Notes: generated from the sequence alone by a model not told the origin. A DNA stretch of 64,000 nucleotides from Marinomonas hwangdonensis (GCF_003721245.1 NZ_RIZG01000001.1:124001-188000); one strand, 5' to 3'. Shown: positions 10,885 to 20,511, counted from the first letter of the stretch. Numbers and translations are program-made.

Positions 10885-11898
10885 TTACAGAGTTACCCAT
10901 TGAATACGGCTTCCTGAGGAAATGCCCAGTCGCTCTTGGGTGGTTTTTTCGATGCCCAGCCCAGCCGTTTGCGGCTCGGCAGGGGCGGCGGTGACACGAA
11001 AATCTTCCAAATGTCCCGCTGAGATCAAATGCATGGCGCCTTTGCAGGTTTCGGTCAAAATAAGGGCTTTGCCCATTTTTTGTTGCGCTATGGTGTGTAA
11101 GCTTTCTGTTCTGGCCTCAACGGTAGGGCCAGCATCAAAAATGTCCACATAGCCACGAAACTCAAATCCCTCATCAAGTAAAATGTCGGCGCTCTGACTT
11201 GAGTCTTCATGAACTACGCCAATGACTTCTTGAGCGGCTTCAGGCAAGGTTGGTACATAAATGGGATAACGAGGCATCAGCTCAGCAATAAAGTGTTTGT
11301 TGCTGACGCCAGACAAGTAGTCGGCTTTTTTAAAGTCCATCGAGAAAAAGTGTCTTCCCAACGCATCCCAGAAAGCCGAATGGCCGTGTTTGTCGTTTTC
11401 TCCACGCAGTTCCACAAAAAGGCGCTTAGTAAAGCGTTCTGGATGACGTGCAATAAACAGCAAACGGGCTTTTGATAACAGCGACATCGCGGTCAAGTTT
11501 TGATGGGCTTTGTCAACAACCAAGGCAATGAGTCGGCTGGTGCCACTGTAGTCATGGCATAAGAAAAGCGCTGGGATACGGTTATGAATTTGTAACTGAG
11601 GTGATGCATGCACCACTTCATCGATACGGTAGCTGTAAAAAGGGGTATCCGCCCCTACTATGGCATCAATACCACAACATCCGACAATCTGTTCAGTTTT
11701 GGTTTCTACTAACACAAATAGGTAAGATTCATCCCCAGGTTGTACAACATCAGTCATAAAAGAGCGGCGAGACGAGGCAATTTTATCGTTTAAACGCTCT
11801 CGGTTGGCTGGAAAGTTGGTGATGCCAATACCGGCTTGTTGAGCGAGGCGCTCCAAGGCGGGAAGATCCGCAAAATCCGCTGGTCGTACAAGGTACAT
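10885..11898 (-). CDS. aruF: Arginine/ornithine N-succinyltransferase, first (alpha-type) subunit
   Basis: A 337-residue paralogue of the next gene, starting MYLVRPADFADLPALERLAQQAG. Shared family blocks include FYSYRIDEVVHASPQLQIHN, LSKARLLFIARHPERF, and HFFSMDFKKADYLSG. By position (first of two) it corresponds to AruF of Pseudomonas. It appears to be the first gene of the catabolic operon: upstream is a DUF1653 gene on the other strand, so astC/aruC (the transaminase) is not part of this operon. The alpha/beta assignment rests on gene order only. Confidence 0.9.
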   Translation of the reverse strand: MYLVRPADFADLPALERLAQQAGIGITNFPANRERLNDKIASSRRSFMTDVVQPGDESYLFVLVETKTEQIVGCCGIDAIVGADTPFYSYRIDEVVHASPQLQIHNRIPALFLCHDYSGTSRLIALVVDKAHQNLTAMSLLSKARLLFIARHPERFTKRLFVELRGENDKHGHSAFWDALGRHFFSMDFKKADYLSGVSNKHFIAELMPRYPIYVPTLPEAAQEVIGVVHEDSSQSADILLDEGFEFRGYVDIFDAGPTVEARTESLHTIAQQKMGKALILTETCKGAMHLISAGHLEDFRVTAAPAEPQTAGLGIEKTTQERLGISSGSRIQWVTL

Positions 11899-12045
11899 GC
11901 TTTCATCCTACTATTGAGTATCAACTGACGGTATTATCACTGAGTTAATTGGATGGAGTAAGTAGATGAATTCTTTAATTGCGACATTTTTTTCCATTTA
12001 TTGGTTTTTATTGGTCGAATTTTAAAAAGTTTAACGGGAGTGGAC

Positions 12046-12288
12046 ATGAAAAAAGGCGTTTATCGGCATTATAAAGGGGCTCAATATTGGGTAGAACGAG
12101 TGGTGACACACAGCGAAACAGAAGAAGAATTGGTGATTTACCAAGCTTTATACGGCGAACAGGGTTGGTGGGCTAGGCCGCTCGAGATGTTCCAAGAGAC
12201 GGTCAATATTGACGGTGAACAGATTCCTCGTTTTGAGTTTCTAACCGAGACGCCAGTCCCTAGTGACACCGTAAAAACGGAGTCATAA
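12046..12288 (+). CDS. DUF1653 family protein
   Basis: An 80-residue protein with the compact DUF1653 pattern: KKGVYRHYKGAQYWVERV, HSETEEELVIYQALYG, WWARPLEMFQETV, and a C-terminal IPRFEFL. ATG 12046 is preferred over the in-frame upstream start at 12001 because the family starts with M-K-x-G-x-Y-R-H-Y and CGGGAG precedes it. Members are beta-rich and of unknown function. It is divergent from aruF. Confidence 0.85.
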   Translation: MKKGVYRHYKGAQYWVERVVTHSETEEELVIYQALYGEQGWWARPLEMFQETVNIDGEQIPRFEFLTETPVPSDTVKTES

Positions 12289-12326
12289 GTCTAGGGTGGC
12301 CGTAAGGTTAGTACGTGTTCGTCATC

Positions 12327-13322
12327 TTAAAGAGTGCAAGGCGAAGTGGGCGGGTGCATCCAGGGCGACTCGCGCATAAAGTAAATAATTTGTTCTCTCA
12401 GCCATCGGTGGGCAAGGTCGTTATTGAAGCGTTCATGCCAGAAAATATGAATCGGATGACGGCCTTTATATTCGTCAAGTTCTAATACTTCTTCTGGAAT
12501 GGGGAGCAGTTTTACCGGATAAAAATGGGCCTTTTCACACATTACTTGGAGAAATAAATCCCCAATCGATCGTGATGTTACTAAAGCCATACCGCGCTTC
12601 ACCGCCTGCATGGCGACCATTAGGCTATCTGTTTCTAAGTCGGGCTGGATAATATGGCCTTGTTGTTTTAACTTTTGCTCGGTTTTGGAAAAAGAACTGT
12701 GGCGACCGCTGCGTAAGTGGTGCGTCACAATTTTATGCTCGAGCAACTCTGTTAAGGTGACCTTATCTTGGTTGAACAAAGGATGTGCTTCACTGAGCAC
12801 AATGCACGCTTCCATATAGCCCACCAGCTTACTGCGTACATTCCCCGGGGTATCGCTGACGCGCATAATGCCCAAGTCGACATTGCCGGATATTAACTCA
12901 TCCAGATGAGTGTCGCCCCATGAGCTAATGGATAACCTTAAATGTGGCGCTTGGTACTGTAACGAAGCCAACAAGGGCTCGATAAAGTTTTCTAAGTCGC
13001 CCTCATCCACACGCAGTTTAAAGCGTCTGTCCAAGTTTTTTAAATCCAAGGTGTTTGGGCTCATTAACTCTGACAAAGAGCTTAAAATAGGCTGAATTAA
13101 ATCATGCAATTCAGACGCTCTTGCCGTGGGTGTGAGTCCATAAGCCTGACGAGTAAAGAGTGAGTCTTTAAACAATTCGCGTAAACGTTGCAGACTTTTA
13201 CTTAGGGCAGGTTGTGTCACATTGAGCCGCTCGGCCGCCCGTGACACGCTGCCTTCTTCCATAATGGTGACGAAAGCGACCAGTAACTTTATGTCCAGTT
13301 TCAAAATATCATCTAGGTGCAT
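12327..13322 (-). CDS. LysR-family transcriptional regulator
   Basis: A 331-residue LysR regulator. The N-terminal winged HTH is clear: LLVAFVTIMEEGSVSRAAERLNVTQPALSKSLQRLRE (residues ~14-50). The rest is a periplasmic-binding-like effector domain of normal length. It lies downstream of the RND pump gene on the same strand, but a strong terminator separates them, so it likely has its own promoter. The target and ligand are not visible. Confidence 0.9.
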   Translation of the reverse strand: MHLDDILKLDIKLLVAFVTIMEEGSVSRAAERLNVTQPALSKSLQRLRELFKDSLFTRQAYGLTPTARASELHDLIQPILSSLSELMSPNTLDLKNLDRRFKLRVDEGDLENFIEPLLASLQYQAPHLRLSISSWGDTHLDELISGNVDLGIMRVSDTPGNVRSKLVGYMEACIVLSEAHPLFNQDKVTLTELLEHKIVTHHLRSGRHSSFSKTEQKLKQQGHIIQPDLETDSLMVAMQAVKRGMALVTSRSIGDLFLQVMCEKAHFYPVKLLPIPEEVLELDEYKGRHPIHIFWHERFNNDLAHRWLREQIIYFMRESPWMHPPTSPCTL

Positions 13323-13350
13323 TGTTTTCTCATAGCTGGGTATGGTTTAG

Positions 13351-13386
13351 AAAACACCTCATACTGAAAGGCATGAGGTGTTTTTT
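13351..13386 (-). terminator. Intrinsic terminator after the RND efflux operon
   Basis: An inverted repeat AACACCTCAT / ATGAGGTGTT with a 10-nt loop, flanked by A4 on one side and T6 on the other, starts 7 bp beyond the stop codon of the RND permease. It can end transcription in either direction and isolates the LysR gene that follows. Confidence 0.85.
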
Positions 13387-13392
13387 CGTTAC

Positions 13393-16300
13393 CTATACGG
13401 CGTCGAACTCTCTGTGTGGGCGATATTTCACTCGGAACAAAAGGGAGTAAAAAACCGGCACGGCAATCAGCGTCAGAATAGTGGCAAAGCCTAAGCCAAA
13501 CGAAATCACCACCGCCATACCTTCAAAGAAGGCATCGAACAGCAAGGGGATCATGCCTAGAATCGTCGTCACTGCCGCCATACAAACGGGTCTGACACGG
13601 CTGACAGCCGAGTTGAAGATGGCTTCGTACTTTTCAGTCCCTTGTTCTAGCTCGTAGTTGATTTGATCGGCCAACACTATGCCGTTTTTCACCGTCATAC
13701 CGGACAAGCTGAGGAAACCAAGCAGCGCCATAAAGCTGAATGCGGAATTCATTACCAGCAATCCAGTGGAGACGCCAATCAATGCCAAGGGCACACAGAA
13801 CCAGATGGTCAAAGGCACACGAACCGAGTTAAACAGCAATACCGTGATAATAAACATAAACAGATAACCCATTGGTAGGGCACTGAAAATGTTCGCCTGA
13901 GCGTCTGTACTGCTTTCGTACTCACCGCCCCATTCTAGACTGTAGCCGGGTGGTAGTTCGATGGCCTCGATGTCACCACGGGTACGACTGAAGATCGACA
14001 TAGCGGTTTCATCGTTGAGGATTTTCGGATCCGCCATGACAGTAATCGTCCGTTTACGATCTCGGCGTTCGATAATTGGGTCTTCCCAAACGGTTTCAAA
14101 CCCAGATACCAAAGTGGACAGGGTCACGTATGAACCCGAGGCCGGACTGTAAATTTGCAAATCGCGAATTTGGTCGATAGACACCCTCTCGTTCGCCGGT
14201 GCTTTACGCACAATTGGCAAAAGATCCGTGCCTTCTCGGTACAAGCCGACTTGTGACCCAGTGAAATTAGTTAATAGCACTTCGTCCAATTCGGCTTTGC
14301 TAATGCCTAGGCGTCGTGCCTGAGCATCGTTAAAGATGGGTCGCAGCACTTTAACTGGCTGACGCCAATCGTCTTTGATGTTTTCCAGTCCGCCATCTTC
14401 ACGGTAAATATGTTGAATCTGCGCGCTAATTTGACGTAGCACTTGAGGATCAGGACCGCTGATACGAGTTTCTAATTTTGCTCCAGAAGCGGGCCCTAAT
14501 TGCAAACGTTGCAGCTTCACTTCAAGCTCTGGGTATTCTTCCTGCATTTTCTTATGCAAGTCTGTTAGCAAGCCTGGAATCGTGTCTTTCGCTTTCGTTC
14601 GGACAATAAACTGGGCATAGCTTGAGTTCGCTTGTTCTGCGTTGTAGGTCAGCATAAAGCGCAAAGCGCCTTGACCTGTTGTTGAAGTGACATTGTCAAT
14701 ACGGTCATCTTGTAACAAGTCTTGCTCTATCAACTGCACTATTTTGTAAGTGTCATCAATGTGAGTGCCTTCCGGCATTTGTATGTCTATATAGAACATG
14801 GGCGTTGTGGAAGGTGGGAAAAACGCTTGCTTGACGAATTGAAATGCCCACCCAGAAACCAACAAACCACCGATAAGGAAGACGACCGTCACCCAACGAT
14901 AATGCATGGCTTTGTCTAGCAACCACTTGTAACCAGTGAATATAAAGCCTTTATAAGGGTCTACCTTGTCTGCTTCTGAGTCGTTAGCGTTGCCGTTTGT
15001 AATGCTTTCTTTGAAAAACAAATCACAGAAGAAAGGCGTTAGGGTAATGGCAGTCACCCAGCTCAAAAACAGCGAAATGAGCAACACATAGAACAAGGAG
15101 CCAACAAATTCGCCTACGGAATCGGGAGAAAGTCCGATGGGGGCAAACGCCATGATGGCAATGACAGTCGCACCTAAAAGGGGCCATTTTGTCTGTTTTA
15201 CCACGGCACTGGCGGCTTGCAGTTTGGTTTTGCCTTTTTGCATGCCAATAAGAACGCCTTCCGTGACAACAATGGCATTATCAACCAGCATCCCGAGGGC
15301 AATAATCAATCCCCCAAGAGAAATGCGCTGCAAGTTGATTTTAAAGTAATCCATGACAATAAAAGTGCCTAGAATCGTCAGCAGTAAGATAATACCGATG
15401 AGAATGCCTGAGCGTATGCCCATAAATACCAGCAACACCAAGATAACGATGCCAACGGCTGCCGCAAGGTTTAATAAAAAGTCTGAGACAGATCTATCAA
15501 CTTCTTTAGATTGAAAGTAAATAGGCTCCATGCTCAAACCAACAGGTTGCTGGTATTGCAGTTCTGTGATGCGTTTTTCAACCGCTTCACCAATCTTCAC
15601 CACGTTAACATCCGCAGCAAACGATACACCAAGCAGCAAGGATTTATGGCCATCAAAGTTGACGAGGTGGTTTGTTGGCTCAGCGTACTCGCGTTTAATG
15701 GTGGCAATGTCGCTTAGTCGAATTAGGTTGCCATTGATTGGTTCCCCAACGATTAAGTTTTCCAACTCAGAAATGTCTTTGAATTCCCCTGTTGGACTGA
15801 TACGTATGTATTCACTGCCGACTTTGACGCGGCCAGCATTAGATACATTGTTCTGATTTTTGAGTAAGTTCGAGAGTTGATCCGGCGAAATGCCCATGTT
15901 GGCTAATTTAGCGCGGGAGATTTCGATAGTCACTTGTTCGCTTTGTTCACCCGCGACCGTAACCTTAGCCACACCGTCGACCAGCACTAGCTCGCGTTTG
16001 ACATAATCCACATAGTTTTCTAGATCTTTATAAGGGTATCCGTCACCGAACACCGCTAACATGACGCCGTATACATCACCAAAATCATCCACAACGATGG
16101 GGTTGGCAACGCCTGTTGGAAAGCCACCTGAAATGTCACGAATTTTCTTGCGCACTTCGTCCCAAATTTGTTTTAACTGCTCGGCACGGTAAGTGTCTTT
16201 AATGGTGATTTGTACCTGTGAGTAGCCTGCTTTTGATGTGGAAACGATTTTATCCACATAGGGCAGATTTTGCAGTTCTGTCTCTATGGCATAAGTGACT

Positions 16301-16485
16301 TCTTCTTCCACCTGTTCGGGAGAGGCACCAGGGTAATGGGTGATAATCAGCGACTCTTTGATGGTAAATTCAGGGTCTTCTAGTTGTCCTAAGTTGGTAA
16401 ACGCAATGACACCACCGATTAATAAAATCAGTGTGAGCATCCAGCTGGTCACTTTTCGGTTAATAAAATACGCGGCAATATCCAT
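13393..16485 (-). CDS. RND-family efflux transporter, inner-membrane permease
   Basis: A 1030-residue proton-driven RND pump (AcrB/MexB superfamily). It starts with the first helix region YFINRKVTSWMLTLILLIGG and has two repeats of a large periplasmic loop plus bundles of membrane helices (for example residues ~335-480 and ~860-1010). The motif GGLIIALGMLVDNAIVV in the fourth helix holds the Asp of the proton relay. It overlaps the adaptor gene by one base (TAATG), so the two are co-translated. No outer-membrane channel gene is nearby, so it likely uses a TolC-type protein encoded elsewhere. The substrate cannot be told from sequence. Confidence 0.93.
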   Translation of the reverse strand: MDIAAYFINRKVTSWMLTLILLIGGVIAFTNLGQLEDPEFTIKESLIITHYPGASPEQVEEEVTYAIETELQNLPYVDKIVSTSKAGYSQVQITIKDTYRAEQLKQIWDEVRKKIRDISGGFPTGVANPIVVDDFGDVYGVMLAVFGDGYPYKDLENYVDYVKRELVLVDGVAKVTVAGEQSEQVTIEISRAKLANMGISPDQLSNLLKNQNNVSNAGRVKVGSEYIRISPTGEFKDISELENLIVGEPINGNLIRLSDIATIKREYAEPTNHLVNFDGHKSLLLGVSFAADVNVVKIGEAVEKRITELQYQQPVGLSMEPIYFQSKEVDRSVSDFLLNLAAAVGIVILVLLVFMGIRSGILIGIILLLTILGTFIVMDYFKINLQRISLGGLIIALGMLVDNAIVVTEGVLIGMQKGKTKLQAASAVVKQTKWPLLGATVIAIMAFAPIGLSPDSVGEFVGSLFYVLLISLFLSWVTAITLTPFFCDLFFKESITNGNANDSEADKVDPYKGFIFTGYKWLLDKAMHYRWVTVVFLIGGLLVSGWAFQFVKQAFFPPSTTPMFYIDIQMPEGTHIDDTYKIVQLIEQDLLQDDRIDNVTSTTGQGALRFMLTYNAEQANSSYAQFIVRTKAKDTIPGLLTDLHKKMQEEYPELEVKLQRLQLGPASGAKLETRISGPDPQVLRQISAQIQHIYREDGGLENIKDDWRQPVKVLRPIFNDAQARRLGISKAELDEVLLTNFTGSQVGLYREGTDLLPIVRKAPANERVSIDQIRDLQIYSPASGSYVTLSTLVSGFETVWEDPIIERRDRKRTITVMADPKILNDETAMSIFSRTRGDIEAIELPPGYSLEWGGEYESSTDAQANIFSALPMGYLFMFIITVLLFNSVRVPLTIWFCVPLALIGVSTGLLVMNSAFSFMALLGFLSLSGMTVKNGIVLADQINYELEQGTEKYEAIFNSAVSRVRPVCMAAVTTILGMIPLLFDAFFEGMAVVISFGLGFATILTLIAVPVFYSLLFRVKYRPHREFDAV

Positions 16486-17597
16486 TATAGACCTCGCTCA
16501 CGTGTCCAAGGGCGAACAGGCATGGACTCATTTAGACGACTAACGCCAGCTGCGACAATCTCTTCCCCAGCGTTTAGGCCAGAGGTAATCTCCACATGAT
16601 CACCTTGTAAAATCCCCAGTGTGACAGTGCGTGCTTCCACCTTGCCTTTATCGCGATCAAAGACCCAAACGGTACTGTTTGACTGACTTGCCCCCACTTT
16701 TTCGTGACGCAATACCGCTTCAACGGGCACGGTAATGTGTTGTTTGGCTCCCAAAATTGCACTTAGGTCCATGTCTACATTGGCCGTCATGCCTGGAAAT
16801 AAATTACGGGTTTTTTGACCCTCTCTAATAAGGCTTAGTGTCACATCGTAAGCCATGGTGGCATTATCTGGGGTCGTGTTGTGCTCTTTGTAAATGCCGA
16901 ATAATGTTTCGTCGGGTGCCACATCGACCAAGACGTTAGCGCGATAGTCTGAGTAAGTATCTTTAATGCTAGCAATGAGGCTTTCAGGCACCTGAAATTC
17001 CACATCTAGGTTGTCGATATTTTGAATGTGCATCAACGGCTGGGTCGCGCTGACGTATTGAAAGTTTTCGGTGTGTACCGCCGCGATGACGCCATCAAAA
17101 GGCGCAAACACTTGCGTGTAACGCATCTGATTTTTCGCAGACTGAAGAGCGTTGTTGGCTTGATCCAATGTGGCTTTATTGGAATCGTACTGGGCCTTTG
17201 TGGTCGCATTTTGCTGGTACATGGTTTCGATGCGCTTGAACTGCGCTTCCGCAAGGTACTGGTTCGCTTGCGCCAGTTCTACTTGTAATTTGAAATCCGT
17301 TGGGTCAAGAGACGCCAACAGCTCTCCTTGCTTCACACGCTGTCCTGCAACCACATTCAGCGTCATTAACTGTCCGCCAACACGAAATGCCAGATCAGCT
17401 TCTTCACTGGCTTTTAATTCGGCTGGAAAACGTCGGATGTTGATGGCATCGGTTGACTCTATGGTAATCAATTTGACTGGACGGACGACTTCTTTTTCGA
17501 CCAAGGTCTCATCTTGGTCGGATGAGCACGCAGTCAAAATGAGAGACACCGCAAGGGTGAACCCCATCATTAGATTGGTTCGCATTGTGCGTTTCAT
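16485..17597 (-). CDS. RND efflux periplasmic adaptor (membrane fusion lipoprotein)
   Basis: A 370-residue HlyD/AcrA-type adaptor. It has a lipoprotein signal with lipobox LTAC (Cys 24), a biotinyl-lipoyl-like part (VVAGQRVKQGELLASLDPTDF, and FAPFDGVIAAV on the other half) around an alpha-helical hairpin, and a C-terminal beta-barrel/MP domain (GLNAGEEIVAAGV). ATG 17597 has TGGAGC upstream at good spacing. It is the first gene of the two-gene pump operon and connects the permease to an outer-membrane channel. Confidence 0.92.
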   Translation of the reverse strand: MKRTMRTNLMMGFTLAVSLILTACSSDQDETLVEKEVVRPVKLITIESTDAINIRRFPAELKASEEADLAFRVGGQLMTLNVVAGQRVKQGELLASLDPTDFKLQVELAQANQYLAEAQFKRIETMYQQNATTKAQYDSNKATLDQANNALQSAKNQMRYTQVFAPFDGVIAAVHTENFQYVSATQPLMHIQNIDNLDVEFQVPESLIASIKDTYSDYRANVLVDVAPDETLFGIYKEHNTTPDNATMAYDVTLSLIREGQKTRNLFPGMTANVDMDLSAILGAKQHITVPVEAVLRHEKVGASQSNSTVWVFDRDKGKVEARTVTLGILQGDHVEITSGLNAGEEIVAAGVSRLNESMPVRPWTRERGL

Positions 17598-17649
17598 TTA
17601 TTGCTCCAGATAACTAGACAAAGTAGATAGGCTATAATGAAATTATTTT

Positions 17650-17670
17650 ATATCTCTTAAGGATAGATAT
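17650..17670. promoter_or_regulatory. Palindrome with CTTAAG core upstream of the efflux operon
   Basis: Arms ATATCT / AGATAT around CTTAAGGAT, about 55 bp upstream of the adaptor start codon. It resembles a second palindrome at 17691-17715 that has the same CTTAAG core. The pair is a plausible operator for the pump operon. The regulator is unknown; the upstream LysR protein is one candidate. Confidence 0.4.
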
Positions 17671-17690
17671 AAATTTTTAAATATATATTA

Positions 17691-17715
17691 AAGATATTCC
17701 TTAAGTGAATATCTT
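17691..17715. promoter_or_regulatory. Perfect 9-bp-arm palindrome between LysR gene and efflux operon
   Basis: AAGATATTC and its exact reverse complement GAATATCTT flank a 7-nt centre holding TTAAG. It lies 14 bp past the end of the LysR gene and about 95 bp before the adaptor gene. It could be an operator or an AT-rich terminator-like hairpin for the LysR transcript; the repeated CTTAAG core shared with 17650-17670 favours an operator. Confidence 0.4.
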
Positions 17716-17728
17716 GTTTATATTTTGC

Positions 17729-18667
17729 TCAATCTGATTTTGCTGGCTTTGTTTCCACTGGCTTTGTTTTTTCCAGTTCTAGCAAGAATGTGTCCAATAT
17801 CAAGTTGGCGGGCGCACTTTTTCGAGTGATAGCAGAAAACTGTGTGATGTAGTGGCATTGCTCTGGCAAGATGGCACGCATTCTGCCATCTCGTACCCAA
17901 TGGCTGGCAACGTGGTCTGGGAGGAATCCTATATAGCGCCCCGTTAAAATCAAAAACGCGATGCCTTCTCGGTCTGTTGCTGTGGCGCTGGCGGTCAGTG
18001 GCTGATGATGGGCTTTTATTTCGGGAGTTTGTGCATAAGCGGGCAACACCGCATCAAAGTCCTTCAGCTTGTTTTCTGACAATAAGGCATCGTCTGTTTT
18101 GAATAAAGGATGGGCATCGCTGCAATAGAGTTTCGACGTTTCTTGGTAAAGATGGCGATAATCTAAACCGCTGAGTATTTTCAGCTCTGGCACAATACCC
18201 ACATGTAAACGGCCGTCTAACACGCCACGCTCCACATCTGTTGGTGGAATCATGCGAATGTGAATTTTTACCTGAGGCCCTTGGTCTTTTAACCCCGCCA
18301 GAGCTTGTGTGATACGAGTGTAGGGTAGGGTAACCAAGTTGTCTGTAATACCAATGTTGAGTTCACCCTTTAAATGCTGGTGGAGAGCATTAATGTGGGT
18401 GCGGAAATTCTCAATAGAAGACAGCAATTGTAATGTGTAATCATAGACTTGGCTGCCTTCATTGGTGAGTGAAAAGCCCGAGCGACCACGCTGACACAGA
18501 CGAAATCCAAGACGAGTTTCTAAGTCGGAAATGGCAATACTGATCGCCGCGCGGCTGATATTCAGTTCCACTTCAGCGGCAGAAAAGCCGCCACATTCTA
18601 CCACTGTTCGAAAAATGCGTAAGATGCGTAAATCGGCATCGCCTATTTGACTGTGAAAATGACTCAT
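17729..18667 (-). CDS. LysR-family transcriptional regulator
   Basis: A 312-residue LysR protein. The HTH region is RIFRTVVECGGFSAAEVELNISRAAISIAISDLETRLGFRLCQR (residues ~15-60), followed by a substrate-binding-like domain. The C-terminus is Lys/Thr/Glu/Pro rich (LELEKTKPVETKPAKSD). It is divergent from mmsA, with GTTAA/TTAAC repeats in between, so a role in controlling mmsA is likely; it could also control the efflux operon behind it on the same strand. Confidence 0.88.
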   Translation of the reverse strand: MSHFHSQIGDADLRILRIFRTVVECGGFSAAEVELNISRAAISIAISDLETRLGFRLCQRGRSGFSLTNEGSQVYDYTLQLLSSIENFRTHINALHQHLKGELNIGITDNLVTLPYTRITQALAGLKDQGPQVKIHIRMIPPTDVERGVLDGRLHVGIVPELKILSGLDYRHLYQETSKLYCSDAHPLFKTDDALLSENKLKDFDAVLPAYAQTPEIKAHHQPLTASATATDREGIAFLILTGRYIGFLPDHVASHWVRDGRMRAILPEQCHYITQFSAITRKSAPANLILDTFLLELEKTKPVETKPAKSD

Positions 18668-18719
18668 GGTGTCCCCGCTAATAAAGAATCTAATTTGGCT
18701 ATCATGGTTGAGTTTTATG

Positions 18720-18747
18720 GTTAAGTAAATGATTAACTAAGCGTTAA
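18720..18747. promoter_or_regulatory. Candidate LysR-type operator between lysR and mmsA
   Basis: Three alternating half-sites GTTAA-N8-TTAAC-N5-GTTAA lie in the 169-bp space between the divergent LysR and mmsA genes. The outer arrangement fits a T-N11-A type LysR box. The link to the neighbouring LysR protein is inferred from position only. Confidence 0.45.
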
Positions 18748-18836
18748 TAGATTCGGGTTTTTATAATCTAAGTTTGTTGGCATAGTGTTTCTTATCGCCA
18801 TTGTTTAAAGACTATTCTTCAGGCACAGGAGCCACC

Positions 18837-20327
18837 ATGGACATAATTGGACACTTAATAAACGGTCATTACTCTCAGCAAGCTGAACGCACTCAAGACG
18901 TGTTTAACCCTGCCACGGGTGAGGTTTCCAAAAAAGTGGCGATTGCGTCGCGAGAAACCGTTGAAGAAGCTATTGCTGCTGCCCAAGCCGCTTATCCAGA
19001 GTGGCGCAACACGCCACCGATCAAACGGGCGCGCGTTATGTTCAACTACAAAGCCCTGTTGGAAAAGCATGCTGATAAAATTTGTGAACTGATTGGCGCG
19101 GAGCATGGCAAAATTTGTCATGACGCAGCGGGTGAGTTGCAACGCGGTATTGAAAACGTTGAATACGCCTGTGGCGCACCAGAATTATTAAAAGGTGAGC
19201 ACAGTAAAAATGTCGGGCCGAACATCGACTCCTGGAGCGAATTCCAACCATTAGGTGTGGTCGCGGGCATTACGCCTTTTAACTTCCCTGCTATGGTGCC
19301 TTTATGGATGTTTCCGATGGCCATTGTGTGCGGTAATACCTTTGTTTTGAAACCCTCGGAGCGCGATCCAAGCACGGCGTTGTTTATAGGTGAGTTACTG
19401 CATGAAGCCGGCTTGCCAGCCGGTGTATTTAACGTGGTGAATGGCGATAAAGTGGCGGTAGATACCTTGTTGGAAGACAAACGCGTAAAAGCCGTAAGCT
19501 TTGTTGGTTCGACACCGATTGCCGAATACATTTACAGCAAAGCCAGCGCCAATGGCAAACGTTGCCAAGCGCTCGGCGGCGCCAAAAATCACGCTATTGT
19601 GATGCCAGATGCAGATATGGATAACGTAGTCAGTCAGCTTCTTGGTGCGGCATTCGGTTCATCTGGTGAGCGTTGTATGGCCTTGTCCGTCGCTGTCGCG
19701 GTTGGTAAAGCTGCTGGTGATGCTCTTGTAAGTAAAATGGCCGCCGCCATGAAGCCGCTAAAAGTAGGTGAATGCTCAGACAAAACCAATGACTTTGGTC
19801 CTGTTATTACCAAAGAGCATAAAGATAAGGTGGTAGGGTTTATTGACAGTGCGGAATCCCAAGGCGCCACGGTGGTGGTCGATGGCCGTTCTCCTCAGGT
19901 GTCGGGCTATGAAAAGGGTTTCTTTGTGGGCGCAACCTTGATTGATGGCGTGACCAAAGAGATGGACAGCTACCAACAAGAAATCTTTGGTCCTGTTTTA
20001 CAGGTGGTTCGTGTTGATACCATGGAAGAAGCTATGACGTTAATTAACGACCATGAATACGGCAACGGTACTTGTATTTTTACTCGTGACGGCGAAGCAG
20101 CGCGTTATTTCTCGGATAATATTGAAGTAGGCATGGTTGGTATTAACGTGCCGTTACCTGTGCCTGTGGCGTACCACAGTTTCGGTGGTTGGAAGCGCTC
20201 TTTATTTGGTGATCTACACGCTTACGGCCCCGACGCTGTGCGTTTTTACACCAAACGTAAAACCATTACTCAGCGTTGGCCTTCAGCTGGCGTTCGCGAA
20301 GGGACGAGCTTTGCTTTTCCTTCTTAA
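18837..20327 (+). CDS. mmsA: CoA-acylating methylmalonate-semialdehyde dehydrogenase
   Basis: A 496-residue aldehyde dehydrogenase that converts methylmalonate (or malonate) semialdehyde with CoA and NAD to propionyl-CoA (or acetyl-CoA) and CO2. Motifs: GNTFVLKPSERDPS, the NAD-binding SFVGSTPIAEYIY, LGGAKNHAIVMPDAD (with a Gly-Gly-Ala-Lys in place of the ordinary ALDH general-base Glu, as usual for this CoA-dependent family) and the catalytic Cys in GSSGERCMALS. ATG 18837 is chosen because AGGAG precedes it; an upstream frame extends to 18801. There is no mmsB next to it, so it may serve valine, beta-alanine or inositol breakdown. Confidence 0.94.
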   Translation: MDIIGHLINGHYSQQAERTQDVFNPATGEVSKKVAIASRETVEEAIAAAQAAYPEWRNTPPIKRARVMFNYKALLEKHADKICELIGAEHGKICHDAAGELQRGIENVEYACGAPELLKGEHSKNVGPNIDSWSEFQPLGVVAGITPFNFPAMVPLWMFPMAIVCGNTFVLKPSERDPSTALFIGELLHEAGLPAGVFNVVNGDKVAVDTLLEDKRVKAVSFVGSTPIAEYIYSKASANGKRCQALGGAKNHAIVMPDADMDNVVSQLLGAAFGSSGERCMALSVAVAVGKAAGDALVSKMAAAMKPLKVGECSDKTNDFGPVITKEHKDKVVGFIDSAESQGATVVVDGRSPQVSGYEKGFFVGATLIDGVTKEMDSYQQEIFGPVLQVVRVDTMEEAMTLINDHEYGNGTCIFTRDGEAARYFSDNIEVGMVGINVPLPVPVAYHSFGGWKRSLFGDLHAYGPDAVRFYTKRKTITQRWPSAGVREGTSFAFPS

Positions 20328-20402
20328 TTCTGCCTTTGTAAATCCCAGGGCCTTCTATATTAAGCAATATGATTTAATGGCTTGAACAGAAGGCGCTTTT
20401 TG

Positions 20403-20438
20403 TGGCGACGCGTGTTGAACATGCGTCGCCATTTTTTT
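20403..20438 (+). terminator. Intrinsic terminator downstream of mmsA
   Basis: A 9-bp stem TGGCGACGC / GCGTCGCCA with an 11-nt loop, followed directly by T7. It is about 75 bp beyond the mmsA stop and before the next gene. Confidence 0.88.
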
Positions 20439-20511
20439 GATAGGAGAGAGGCATTTATTTATGGTCTAATCTTAGTTGTATTTTCACCTTGAATAATCGG
20501 TTGGATGTAAC

